Shown: piece by piece, positions 21,481-34,621 of the stretch
How positions within the stretch are numbered: position 1 is the stretch's first letter
Layout of the letters: each line of letters starts with the position of its first letter
Source: Zanthoxylum bungeanum
Taxonomy: Eukaryota > Streptophyta > Magnoliopsida > Sapindales > Rutaceae
Length of the DNA: 64,000 nucleotides
Assembly (NCBI GenBank): GCA_019454045.1
Contig: SKCR01038863.1
Span: forward strand, 221,167-285,166
Reading direction: 5' to 3'
Translations under genes and position numbers: made by a program
The notes under the pieces: generated by a model
Seen by the model: the letters and a program-made list of their open reading frames with translations, nothing else
What the model was told of the DNA's origin: nothing
The model's database searches: none

Positions 21481-24096
21481 TGTTGGGGTTGGTGCTCAGA
21501 GCGCCAATCCGGGCCGTATTTATGTCTGATTCATGAATACGAACATCCCCTTATTCCATAATATTACTTATTATGGTTGCACCTCTTGTTCTTATATACG
21601 TATTCGATCTGATTACGATTAGATTGAAACTAAATGTGGTTTAGTGATGTGTATATATTAGACAAAGGCCCGATAATATATAATGCAGTACACAGTTACA
21701 AAGTTAGTTTGTAATTGACATTGGGAAGTGTCACTGCTATATGTATATTATCAAACATAGTTCCTGGTCAAGATTTGCTAACACGGGTCGGTTAGTCAAA
21801 TCCGTTGAGACCAGTACATGTCGTATATCGAGACTTGGTCCGATGGTTTATCCCAATGAACCATGAGTCTATGGAGACTTGTATAGACGTGTAGGTGTTT
21901 ATAGTGGATAAACACTGAATGGCTCACCGAAGATTCTTAATGGATGGTACGCCAACGTCAATAAGAATCTTCTCGGGTTGAGTACCATAGTGGTCCTTCG
22001 ACTTGAGACACCACTGTGGATGTATGAGACATCCTCCACACTTAGATGGCAGTCACGTCACCGATCTATTTAGATCAGACCTCCGCCTGTTCGTTGGGTG
22101 TGGATCGATCCTCAGGATATCCTGTGTGTGTCAAGATAGGATCCGTCAGTTCTGTGTACAGAGCATAGGTAGTCCATATATTATTAGCAGTCTGTTAAAT
22201 CTGTGGCCACAGTATACTTTGGAAGTAAGTTCCGAATGTTATTTAGAGATTGCTAATAGATACGTCGACGAGATAATACCTATAGAGATTTGACGTTTAC
22301 ATCTATATCTCTGGGATTATCTGGATACCTGTGACGGAGGGATTATACGTATGCAATGACCTCGACCTGTATGATTCAGCTAGTTTATCCGTGATCGTCA
22401 TAATCTACGGGTGGATAGATTATGTACATGAAATTGGATTTCATGACGGATATACCTGAATCTAGAGAGTCTCAATAATGAAACATACTCGTAGAGCACT
22501 AGAGCAACATTTATGAATAATGATGATTATTTATAAATCGTTTAATCGTTAAACGAAAAATACATGCGAACGGGCCGAACCGTCATTTCCTAATTAATGT
22601 GTATTTGTATTTAATATATGATATATTAAATACACATTAATAAATAGTCAAATAAAGGTATTTGACATATATCATCAATATATGTATTTGAGATATTTAA
22701 AGTAAATATAATACATATATTTGATATATTTGTATTTAATTAATTAATTAATTATTTAATTGTTAAATGATTAATATAATTAAAATATAAATATATCACC
22801 AAATGATAAAGTTAGGAAATGATTATAAGTTGCAATTGTTGACTTATACATTAAAGGAAAAGGTTGTCAAATTGATTTTGACTTCTTAAGATATTTGTTC
22901 AAAATTGTTTGAAAAATAAAAATATTTTTTCCTTTATTTTCCATTAATTTCGGCCAATACACTTTAAAATATAAGTGTTATATTTTTCTAAGTTGCATTT
23001 GTTGACTAAATTAAATATCTTTAAAGTTGTTTTAGATATTTAACCAAGTTGAACAAATGAAATACAAATGAAGATGAAATTGATATTCTTGCATTTCCTT
23101 TAGTGAAATTCGGCCAAGGCCTTCTTTGGCCAAGTATATATTCATTTCATTTCATTTGAAATGTTAACCTAATACACTTTAAAGAAAACTCCATTAATGG
23201 TGACAAAGGAAGCTTGTGAGAAAGAAAGAAGAAATCAAAGAAAGCTTAGATTTTAGTAAGTTTTTCCAACTTGTTATTAGAAAGGAAAATGTTCCTTAGG
23301 ATCTAGGCTTTAACATATGATGTTCTTAGGTTATTTCTTTCTTTATTCCTTGTGTTTTTGTTGATGGAAGTTTTGATGGAAGTGTTGAGCATGTATAATG
23401 GAGAAAGCTTGTGACTATTGTAGTTATAAGTATTGTTTTATGGTTTTGGAAACCTTGTTGCTAATCTAGAGTTTTTGACCCACTCTTAGATGACCTAGAT
23501 TTGATCTTGAGTTGTTTCATTGTGTTGAGACTTTGATTGGATGGAAGAAACATGATTAAAGTAATTGATTTAACCAATTTGGTCTAATTTGTCCAATTTG
23601 AAGAAATTGAAAAATTAGGGTTCTTGACCAATTCCAAATTTTGGCATTTTCATATATTGAGCATTTGGGTGTGTATATGATGCATGCAAAGTTTCATGTT
23701 GATTGGATTACATCTTGATGTGTTTTGAAGCATGAAATGACAAAGTGCACAATTTGGCACCCAATGGTGCATTCGGCCAAGCACTTGAATTTTGGGTTTT
23801 TTGTGCTTTTGTGTTTTGATGTTTTGAACATGCTAAGTTCATCTTAGAAATGATTTAGAATCATTCAAAATTGATTGGATCAATTTCGGACTAAAATGGA
23901 CAAAATACCATATAAGGGTAATTTGGTAATTTCACTTGAATATGATTCATTTGAAATTTTGTTTCATAATTTGATTATTGGGCAATTAAATAAATATGTT
24001 TATTTAATTAATCCAAGAAAAAGTTTTGAAATCAGAAGATACGATCTTCCGCCGCTTCCGCTGCGTTACCGGATTCTGCCCCTAAAAACCCCTACA
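21481..24096 (+). repeat. First LTR of element B (2,616 bp)
   Basis: It starts TGTTGGGGTTGGTGCTCAGA and ends CCTAAAAACCCCTACA. It is the same family as the LTRs of E (minus strand). It contains a hairpin at 22427-22445 (arm CATGAAAT, loop TGG) and a long AT-rich palindrome near 22600-22650. The 96-codon open frame at 22003-22293 recurs in LTR 2 only because the LTR is repeated. Confidence 0.94.
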
Positions 24097-24099
24097 AAA

Positions 24100-24112
24100 T
24101 GGTATCACGAGC
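24100..24112 (+). promoter_or_regulatory. Primer-binding site of element B
   Basis: TGGTATCACGAGC, three bases after the LTR end, is a Copia-type primer site. It proves that 21481-24096 is a 5' LTR with an interior after it. Confidence 0.85.
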
Positions 24113-27100
24113 GAGCGATGCCGCCAAATGCTAGCTTTTTTATTCAATGTTTAATCATGTTTTCTTGACTTTAAGCATGCTTGTTATAATCTAATTTGAT
24201 TAGATTTAGGGTGTTTGACACTTAATGAAATATCCCCGCTTAATAAGGTTTTATAGTAACTAGTATTTGGAATACTTGTTTCTTGGTCCGTCTTGTCAAT
24301 ACGGTTTATAAATATCTTTTTGTTGACTACATCCGAGACCGTGCCTCTGCTGTGAGGGTGTAGCTGATAGAAATTTTATTTATGCCGAATGTATATTAGA
24401 TACTAGATAAATTCAAGCGAAAGCGGAATCCTGAACGTGCCCTAGCTGTCAGGGTTACGCAAGTAACTTGAGTTTATCATTGACAAGTTTAACCTTGGTA
24501 CGTCTCCTTGTGGTCCTGCCTTCGCAGCGACAACGAGAAACGGCCAGGACCGGAACCTTGGAGTCACTAGTGAGTGATTGACAATTAGTTGTCTACCTGT
24601 GAATATACGTAGGCGAGACCGTGCCTCTGCTGTGAGTCGAAATATATTCATGGGGTCCTCTTCCCATTATGGAATTTGATTTAATTATTGAATTCTCATC
24701 TTTCCGTTGGGGATTACGGCATTACGTAAAAATAGTGGGAGGCACTGCTAAGTTTAAAATATTCCATAACTTAGGCAGTGTATGTTATTATGGAAATTGC
24801 CGCTTGTTTGTTTCCTTATTCTATAGTAGATAGAATTAAACTTTTATTTACTGCACACATATTATGATATGTTATCTGACTAGACTCTTGGTTGCAGTCA
24901 TTCTAGATATGTTCTAGATACTAATAGACTAGGATATTTTAGATTAGTCTAAACCATCGGGAACTGTTGTTCCGATTTTCTTGAAAAATAAAGATGGTTA
25001 ATGACTTAGTTTCTAAGTCATGATAGATAATCTAGATAGATATCCCCTTTAGGATATAATACTTTAGAGACAATAGTTTCTTATGCAGTAAGAATTGACT
25101 TGAATTAGTTCATGTCTCGAGATTCTTGACTGGCATTTAGAAAGCCCTATTAGGTATTTGTTTATCTAGTAATGACGTTTCTAAGCTTTAATTACCTTTA
25201 GAGGTAATGTGTCTGACACAATTTTCTAATCAGTTATTTACAATTGTTGTGAATAGTTGAATGCAAATAGTAAAGCTAAAGAAAGGAGATGCGTATATTT
25301 GTGTATAGAAAATATCGATTTTCACAATACTACAACTATATGTATTGGATACCAGATCTCCCGTCTAGTTATTTGAATAATTGGTTAACGATTGTTTTGA
25401 TATTTGATATTGGAACTTGCGACTATTGGATAGTCACCTGTTCTTTATAAACAATTGTTACATATTTTATAATAACTAGTAGTGTCATTGACGTAGAGAT
25501 AAACATTAAGAAAAATTATTCGGTAAAGTAAATAATTTAGAACGGTGCTTTATGGGTTTAATCACTTAAGCATTGGATGTTTATTCCGTATGGTGAAGGA
25601 TGGTTTGATACTAGATCACACCACATATCCTTATCCATTTAATGAATATTGTATTCAGGAAAGTGATTAAGATCTCGTTTAACCAATGATTGACGTTGGA
25701 CCACCAGATTTATTTAACTGATACATTGGATGTATGTAGTTCAATGAATAATAATTGCTTAAGGTAGTTTTCTATACTTCGTAACTTAGTTGATGAATTG
25801 TCATAACTTAGTTATATGTTTCTGAATGAACACATATTGAAAGTCTTGAAAGTATCAAGTACTTTCAATCCGTTCTGATGAAACGTAGATTGAACATTTT
25901 TGACTTGTTCAAATATATTCAATCTAAAGGTTTTAGAGAATTCTATCCTCAAAATTCATAACATGTCTTTGAACTGTTCAAAGATCTTTGATATGATCAA
26001 ACGTATGAATTTAAAGCAATTAGTTCTAAGGTTATTTATATGAATGATTCATATTCAATATTGTTCTTCCATGATTCCATCTTGATGGAAGTGAGATGAG
26101 CAATCGAATCTTATATGATTTGATTCGTCTGATATTAAATGTTACCGAATTAGTTTCAATACTCTTGGGGTTATGCTCCAGTAACACTAATTCATCTCTT
26201 TAATTAATGTTCCATTATTTTCTACAGTTGCATATATGATATGTATAGGTAGAAAATTTGAATCTTGAAAAGTTTGAGATTTCAATCTTTTTCTTTTATA
26301 TAATAGTTATATGATGGAAATTACTTACACCTCGGAGGTATAAGTAAAAGTTTATCGTTTATTTTCTGTTTAATAGAATATTGTATTCTATTTAATGGAA
26401 TATCTTTCCTACGATTCTAAGTAATAAAATCGTTTTATTACTTGGTGTGTAACATCAGATGTTAACTATTGTAGAAAAGACTTGACTTATTGAAGTCAAA
26501 TGTGAGAATGATAAATTATAAATGGAACTATGTAATTAATAAGATGAAACAACCCTTATACATCTTCCGTGCAAGTCCAATAGGATAACAGAATCATTCA
26601 CGAGTATTTGATACTTAATGTGTCCGTTGTTTTCTTATTGAAGAAAAATTATCCTATGACTTTTAATGGAAGCGATATTTGATATCGATTCTGGAAGTTC
26701 ACCATTGAACCATAGATCTAAGATTGTTCATAGCTTACTACGATCAAGTTTTGAACTTGATTAAGCTTTCATTATGAATTAGTTCATGATATGTGCTAAT
26801 TGTTTTCGCAGCGAAAGCATTGTGAGCTTATTAAAGGTTTGACCTTTACAGTATGACAGTGAGAAAAGTTATACTCAGCAATCTATTGTAGATTCTGAAA
26901 AACTTATCTCTAGTCACACTAAATGAACAATTAAAGATATATTGGTTAATGTTGATAATAAACTGTATATTTTAGTTAAAGAATACAAGTGGCGTTTTTG
27001 GATGACTTATTCAGATAAGGATCAGTTGTGATTTCCTTATTTGAAAAGTTCATTCTGGAATGGCCCTAGAGTTTGTGTTCTGCTGAGATCGCATTTTAGT

Positions 27101-28258
27101 GTGCTAGCTTATAGAGCCTATTGTAGACTCGGATAAGTCTTCCAGAAATATGTGTTCTCTATTTTTGATATCGTCAGATTGTCTGATCTTGTCGAAGTAT
27201 ATAGAATAATATGTGATTAGAAGGGTTAGTGGGAGTGTACATATTACTTTCTAGTGTTATTTATCTTAACGACATTGTCATTATTATAGTAATAATGAGA
27301 TGTTTTGAGGTAAAAGATTTACCTAAGTCTTCTTTACTCCGTGAAAACAGTGGAGTAGTCTCTGTTATATACGATATAAAGTTTTATATAAGATATAAAA
27401 CCAAGAGACTTGTGAGATACTCCTATTAGTCGTACATTAGATATGATCTAATGAAGGACATAACAAGGCTATATGTATGATAGTTAGTATAACTGTTCGA
27501 CAGTTATTGTGTGTCTTATACATAGTATTCATCTTTCGTAAAGGATGATTCCTTTTTCGAAAGAGATATTGATTAGAATGTCTAAACAATATTATGTATC
27601 ATTTGATGATGACATATTGAATACTTTATTATGTGCGATTATCGATGTCGATTTAATCGTAATTGTTACGAGTTATTTTGACATCCTATAGACCATATGA
27701 TGGATCTTGAAACACGTTCTTTGTGATCTTTGAGATATTAAGAACGAGTTTCTAATTCATGGAGAATATAGTCTGCAACCATTAGGGTCATATTAGTTTT
27801 GAGACTAATTATGACGTTAGACAGTCTACGTCATAAAGAGTCAGAAAAGATGCAGTGGGAGTGTCACGAAGGATTATACTTTTTAGTGGAATCAAATGCA
27901 ACTTTTGAAGTATTGACTTATGAAGTTGCATAGTGACCTTATAAAATAGAAGTTTTAATTGTGTTGTGCTTGCGGTTGTCCTCATAGTATTTTTGGATTT
28001 GATCCTAAATACTTGGACAACTTAGTAGCTGTAGCATAATACAGATATAGCATCCATTTCATATTAATGTAAAATTTAGATTCTACAAAATATGAATGAT
28101 GCTGACTATGGGAAACGATGGAGTTTGTTTGACAAACTCGATATGTAATAGCAGACTTGTTTTTGTTGCCTACCTCTTAAGTACTGGGTGAGCTTTTGAG
28201 GGCCATGTGCATACGTTGCACATTGAGACGTGTATATGATACCGTGGATTGACGTGTA
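24113..28258 (+). pseudogene. Scrambled interior of element B
   Basis: AT-rich and heavily eroded. The best landmark is the RT core at about 27226-27330, where VIYLNDIVII stands for the Copia LVLYVDDIL(I)IGND motif and RCFEVKDLP follows. Weaker likenesses to the downstream RT/RNase H junction occur near 27560 and 27630. I cannot place gag or protease. The segment ends at 28258 without a polypurine tract or LTR, where copied A sequence starts, so the 3' end of B is missing. Confidence 0.65.
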
Positions 28259-31024
28259 TATCCATCGACATTGATTATGAAGCTTTCCATGGTCAATGGG
28301 TCACGCTTGACTGGGATCACTAAGTTTGTTGTGCCAAAGCCAAGGCTTAGTTGATTCATAGGAAAAAGGTTAGGTAATACATTGGATGTATTGGCATATA
28401 TAAGATATATGTTTCGGACTTGGACGTCCCCTACCGGATCTAGGAATTGGATTGGATCCAATTGATCTTAGAGATCTACCTAGTTAATTATCATACAATT
28501 TGTTGGCCAAAGTCAAGATTGTGTGATATTTAACGGGATCCTAACCCACTAGGAACACGATTTCCCGAGTACTCGACAGAGGGTTAGAGGCTCGCCGAAA
28601 AATAGTGGGTGGCAAGAATTGAATTTTCAATATTCGTTTAATTACTTTCCATACCCGCTCATTCAAATTATTTCATCGTAAATTAAATGTTAGTTGGACT
28701 AATATTTAAATTGTTGTTTTAATAAACAGTTGGACTGTATTATAGTTGATTATATAATTGGATTATAGTAATCAATATATTTGAATTAATAATTTCAATT
28801 TACAGTTGTTTTTATAATTGGATTATAGTAATCAATGTAATTGAGGTTAATTAATTTAAATTATATTTGATTGTATAGTTGGACTATAATAATCAATATA
28901 ATACATAGTACCACAAATTGTTGATTAAATAGTTGGACTATTAGAATCAAGATAAATTGAAATATTAGTGTTTAAAACATAATCCTAGGTGAAAATGTAT
29001 TTAAACGACTTTAATTTTCAAATTGGGAATTGTTTCAGGATGGTCCTGGAAAAATAATAAGTTATTTTATTTGATAAAATAATATATTATGCCTAAGCTA
29101 TGAGTTAAGCAAATAAGTGGAACATGATATTTGGAATATTCATGTAATGATAACTTTAGTGCTTAATCCATTATACTTGTCAAGTATACTCCTTATTTCT
29201 GAATCAGAACTAAGGATTAGATCCTTAAAGTATGATAAATGAAATTGAAGGATTTTCATGGATCTATTTTAGACTATTCTCAATGAGACAAAGTCAAAGT
29301 TTGCAATTAGGCAAATAGCGTAAGGCGCACCTTACTTCGATATTCCAGGATGCCAAGGCCTGGCCAAAGGCTTCTGGAGTGTGAGAAAGGGCAAAGGCAA
29401 AATCATTATAATCTTCTGGGAAGATAAAAGACATATCCTAAGAAGGATTTGAAGATGAGCAAGGCTCTAACTTCAAATATGATTGTCAAAATTATGTCCA
29501 CAACTAGTATTGAAATTGGATTTTAAATACTTAGTGTGGTACATAAATATATATTGAAGTTCAGAATCTGTTTTGAACCAGATACTGACTTCAATTGAGA
29601 ATTATATGCAAATTGAAAACGGGACGAAAGTCGCTGTTTTAACCGTAGATACCTGAATTTAGGAACTACCTTCAGGTATGTGCTTGAATTAAGAAACTGT
29701 TATAATGTAACTAGTTTGACTAGATACATTATCTCTATGTCAGTGTTTAATCCATTGCGGATGAACCTTTATATTCTAGAACACTAAAGTGTTTTATTGT
29801 ATAAAGATGATATTGAGATAAACACATTAGATGTGAATAACAGAATTTATATTTTGAATATAAATAATATCTCAAATATATAACATTACAAATAAATAGC
29901 TCAAACTGATTTGATCAGTTAAGAAACTAATTGTGTCATTGTTGTCTGGGACACAATCAAACAAGACTCGTATATCCACACTTTCGAAGAGTGGGTACTA
30001 TGACTAATTTGATTCTATTCAAATAAAGTCTACGAATCTAGTTTATTGGTCAAAGTGCCTAAAACACTATTTACTTGGTAAAAGTGTCAGTGCCACCGAT
30101 CTATTAGCCCTAGTTCATAGTGAAGAAAGTGGGCCCATGTCTAGCTAGGCTAGATGTGGATATGAATATTTCGTGACCTTTACGGATGTGGCATCACGTT
30201 ATGGTTATGTGTTTCTTTTGAAACACAAATCGGAAACTTTTAAAGTTTCCACACAAAATAGACAAACAGATCGGCTAAAGTATTGAACCGTCACGGTAAG
30301 ACCGTAATGGAAATACTTAAGTAATAAGTTTCTCGTATACTTGAAAGAGTATAGTATTCTTTCAATGAGGACTCCTCCCGGAACACGTCAGTTTGACGGT
30401 GTGTCCGAACATGATTAATCGAATTTTGTTGGACATGATAAGGTTAATCACGAGTCGCTCTGAGCTACCATTTCCTTCAACGGATACGCAAACCAGTGCA
30501 AGAACTTATTTTGAATAATGTTCCATAAATATCTGTTTGACAGATATCATATTAGATATGAACGGGAAAGAAACCGGGTTTCACATTCCTGATAATTTGG
30601 GTGTGCTAGGCATACGTTTGGATGATACCAAACAAGAACCCAAATTGGATAAGTGCCAAATGTAGGTTATCCTAGGGATACCATAAGTATTGTACTTATA
30701 CAACTCACGAGAGAACAATTTAATTATTGCTCACCATGCGGTTTTCCTAAGAAGAATACCGATATGCAGTGGTAAGTGGGAGGATAGTAAAACTCGATGA
30801 AAATCGGAGTAATACTATTCCTGGCACCGATTCCTAATGGAACACAAATATTTCATCAAGGATGAAAGTATTCCAATAATCTTCGAATACACAAGAACCA
30901 CGTATGTCGGAGAGAATCATAAAACAACCTGGGGTATGGGTTTCTGATCTCACCTCATAAAGATGTCTATCTTATTGAGGTATACCAACTGACTACGTAT
31001 GAGGTAGTGATACAAGGTATCGAC
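28259..31024 (+). repeat. Second copy of A interior inside B
   Basis: It is nearly identical to 18705-21480, including the TGG-loop hairpins and integrase relics. It ends in TATCGAC directly before LTR 2 of B, exactly as copy 1 ends before LTR 1. The join at 28258/28259 lies in TATCCATCGACATT. Confidence 0.93.
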
Positions 31025-33645
31025 TGTTGGGGTTGGTGCTCAGAGCGCCAATCCGGGCCGTATTTATGTCTGATTCATGAATACGAACATCCCCTTATTC
31101 CATAATATTACTTATTTATGGTTGCACCTCTTGTTCTTATATACGTATTCGATTTGATTACGATTAGATTGAAACTAAATGTGGTTTAGTGATGTGTATA
31201 TATTAGACAAAGGCCCGATAATATATAATGCAGTACACAGTTACAAAGTTAGTTTGTAATTGACATTGGGAAGTGTCACTGCTATATGTATATTATCAAA
31301 CATAGTTCCTGGTCAAGATTTGCTAACACGGGTCGGTTAGTCAAATCCGTTGAGACCAGTACATGTCGTATATCGAGACTTGGTCCGATGGTTTATCCCA
31401 ATGAACCATGAGTCTATGGAGACTCGTATAGACGTGTAGGTGTTTATAGTGGATAAACACTGAACGGCTCACCGAAGATTCTTAATGGATGGTACGCCAA
31501 CGTCAATAAGAATCTTCTCAGGTTGAGTACATAGTGGTCCTTCGACTTGAGACACCACTGTGGATGTATGAGACATCCTCCACACTTAGATGGCAGTCAC
31601 GTCACCGATCTATTTAGATCAGACCTCCGCCTGTTCGTTGGGTGTGGATCGATCCTCAGGATATCCTGTGTGTGTCAAGATAGGATCCGTCAGTTCTGTG
31701 TACAGAGCATAGGTAGTCCATATATTATTAGCAGTCTGTTAAATCTGTGGCCACAGTATACTTCGGAAGTAAGTTCCGAATGTTATTTAGAGATTGCTAA
31801 TAGATACGTCGACGAGATAATACCTATAGAGATTTGACGTTTACATCTATATCTCTGGGATTATCTGGATACCTGTGACGGAGGGATTATACGTATGCAA
31901 TGACCTCGACCTGTATGATTCAGCTAGTTTATCCGTGATCGTCATAATCTACGGGTGGATAGATTATGTACATGAAATTGGATTTCATGACGGATATACC
32001 TGAATCTAGAGAGTCTCAATAATGAAACATACTCGTAGAGCACTAGAGCAACATTTATGAATAATGATGATTATTTATAAATCGTTTAATCGTTAAACGA
32101 AAAATACATGCGAACGGGCCGAACCGTCATTTCCTAATTAATGTGTATTTGTATTTAATATATGATATTATTAAATACACATTAATAAATAGTCAAATAA
32201 AGGTATTTGACATATATCATCAATATATGTATTTGAGATATTTAAAGTAAATATAATACATATATTTGATATATTTGTATTTAATTAATTAATTAATTAT
32301 TTAATTGTTAAATGATTAATATAATTAAATATAAATATATATCACCAAATGATAAAGTTAGGAAATGATTATAAGTTGCAATTGTTGACTTATACATTAA
32401 AGGAAAAGGTTGTCAAATTGATTTTGACTTCTTAAGATATTTGTTCAAAATTGTTTGAAAAATAAAATATTTTTTTCCTTTATTTTCCATTAATTTCGGC
32501 CAATACACTTTAAAATATAAGTGTTATATTTTTCTAAGTTGCATTTGTTGACTAAATTAAATATCTTTAAAGTTGTTTTAGATATTTAACCAAGTTGAAC
32601 AAATGAAATACAAATGAAGATGAAATTGATATTCTTGCATTTCCTTTAGTGAAATTCGGCCAAGGCCTTCTTTGGCCAAGTATATATTCATTTCATTTCA
32701 TTTGAAATGTTAACCTAATACACTTTAAAGAAAACTCCATTAATGGTGACAAAGGAAGCTTGTGAGAAAGAAAGAAGAAATCAAAGAAAGCTTAGATTTT
32801 AGTAAGTTTTTCCAACTTGTTATTAGAAAGGAAAATGTTCCTTAGGATCTAGGCTTTAACATATGATGTTCTTAGGTTATTTCTTTCTTTATTCCTTGTG
32901 TTTTTGTTGATGGAAGTTTTGATGGAAGTGTTGAGCATGTATAATGGAGAAAGCTTGTGACTATTGTAGTTATAAGTATTGTTTTATGGTTTTGGAAACC
33001 TTGTGCTAATCTAGAGTTGTTGACCCACTCTTAGATGACCTAGATTTGATCTTGAGTTGTTTCATTGTGTTGAGACTTTGATTGGATGGAAGAAACATGA
33101 TTAAAGTAATTGATTTAACCAATTTGGTCTAATTTGTCCAATTTGAAGAAATTGAAAAATTAGGGTTCTTGACCAATTCCAAATTTTGGCATTTTCATAT
33201 ATGTTGAGCATTTGGGTGTGTATATGATGCATGCAAAGTTTCATGTTGATTGGATTACATCTTGATGTGTTTTGAAGCATGAAATGACAAAGTGCACAAT
33301 TTGGCACCAAATGGTGCATTCGGCCAAGCACTTGAATTTTGGGTTTTTTGTAGCTTTTGGTGTTTTGATGTTTTGAACATGCTAAGTTCATCTTAGAAAT
33401 GATTTAGAATCATTCAAAATTGATTGGATCAATTTCGGACTAAAATGGACAAAATACCATATAAGGGTAATTTGGTAATTTCACTTGAATATGATTCATT
33501 TGAAATTTTGTTTCATAATTTGATTATTGGGCAATTAAATAAATATGTTTATTTAATTAATCCAAGAAAAAGTTTTGAAATCAGAAGATACGATCTTCCG
33601 CCGCTTCCGCTGCGTTACCGGATTCTGCCCCTAAAAACCCCTACA
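31025..33645 (+). repeat. Second LTR of element B (2,621 bp)
   Basis: About 8 substitutions and about 8 small indels from LTR 1 by eye. It is flanked on both sides by A interior and TCGAC, so by itself it looks like a solo LTR of B inserted in A. Confidence 0.93.
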
Positions 33646-33650
33646 TCGAC

Positions 33651-34608
33651 TCCCTGTTATGGCAAAGTGCCATAAAGTCCGATATGGATTCCATGTATAT
33701 CAACTATGTTTGGATACTAGTTGACGTACCGCAAGGAATTATGCCTATTGGTACTAAATAAGTCTTCAATGAAGACATACATGGATGTCAACATACCATC
33801 GTACTAAGCTAGGCTTGTAGTGAAAAGGTAGAGTTATCAACATTGTGTTGATTGCGATGAAACCTTTTACCTGTTGCCATGGTAAATCCATTTGGATAAT
33901 GCTTGCTAATGCTGCATGTTTCATTCATGAAATGTGGCACTGAATGCCAAAACCCCGCTTTCCTTAACGGAAACCTTTCGGAGGATGTTTACAACATCCT
34001 GACGGTTTTGTCAAACCATAACAAGCAAACTAGGTTTGCAGGTTATTCGATCCATGTTTGGATTGAAACAAGCATTAGGTTCTTGGAATTGTCGTTTTGA
34101 TGTAATCATAATAGTTTATGATTTAATTCAAAACGAAAATAATTCTTGTGTATATAAGGAGGTTAGTGGGAGCGCACTGACAGTGAATGTCCTGAATAAT
34201 GATGATATATCATTTCTTGGAAATGATATTCCCATAATATAATCGGTGAAAGCTTGGCTTTCATGATAATGACTATAAGTCGTAACAAAGGTACTATACA
34301 ATAGTATAACGGAACAGTGAGCTGGAAATCTTCCAAGCAAGATACTGTTACCGAATAAACAACAAATGCGGGTTTATTGCTGAGCTAGGCGTCAGCACAT
34401 GCTAAAGAATTAATGGTCTCATCGACGATCCAGATACTTATTTAGATAATCATCTGATTCGTTCGGATCATACATCGCGGCGATGTGATGATCGAATAAA
34501 TCGCATCAGATGATAATCATGCAAATCCACTGACGAAAGCCTTTTCACAGCAATTTGAGCCAACCGTACATAGTTCGGGTGTCAAGCACTCGAGTGACTG
34601 ACTATAGG
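33651..34608 (+). pseudogene. RT and RNase H remnant of element A
   Basis: It resumes the RT cut by B. Readable pieces: LWQSAIKSDMDSMY at the start, AFLNGNLSEDVYN near 33950, LKQALGSWNCRFD near 34065, SCVYKEVSGSALT near 34145, and at the RNase H end DDNHANPLTKAFSQQFE near 34510. Frameshifts and stops separate them. The catalytic YVDD is not readable. The same order is found on the minus strand of F (51040-52440). Confidence 0.82.
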
Positions 34609-34621
34609 CCAAGTGGGAGAT
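34609..34621 (+). promoter_or_regulatory. Polypurine tract of element A
   Basis: CCAAGTGGGAGAT directly precedes the 3' LTR. F has its reverse complement at 51020-51032. Confidence 0.85.

Larger units (their letters stand above)
18705..24096 (+). repeat. 5.39-kb duplicated segment, copy 1
   Basis: It comprises A interior (18705-21480) plus the whole first LTR of B (21481-24096). Copy 2 is 28259-33645. Substitutions are few (roughly 0.3 % in the LTR part), and most differences are single-base indels. The homology starts at TATCCATCGACATT and ends exactly at the LTR end. Confidence 0.93.
21481..33645 (+). mobile_element. Element B: Copia with 2.6-kb LTRs inserted in A, rearranged
   Basis: LTRs 21481-24096 and 31025-33645; the outer flanks carry TSD TCGAC (21476-21480 and 33646-33650). 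F, on the other strand near 52310-52340, shows the matching uninterrupted site, confirming the insertion point in the RT remnant. Between the LTRs lie the B interior (24097-28258) and then a second copy of A interior (28259-31024) in place of the 3' end of B. This is not a simple insertion: either a partial tandem duplication involving a solo-LTR allele, or a mis-assembly. Confidence 0.9.

Noticed and set aside
22003..22293. 96-codon open frame seen again at 31547-31837
   Set aside because: It is preserved only because the LTR of B is present twice with about 0.3 % divergence; no matching frame is evident in the LTRs of E.
33101..33391. 96-codon minus-strand open frame
   Set aside because: It lies within LTR B, and the near-identical first LTR (23555-23845) does not keep it open because of small indels.
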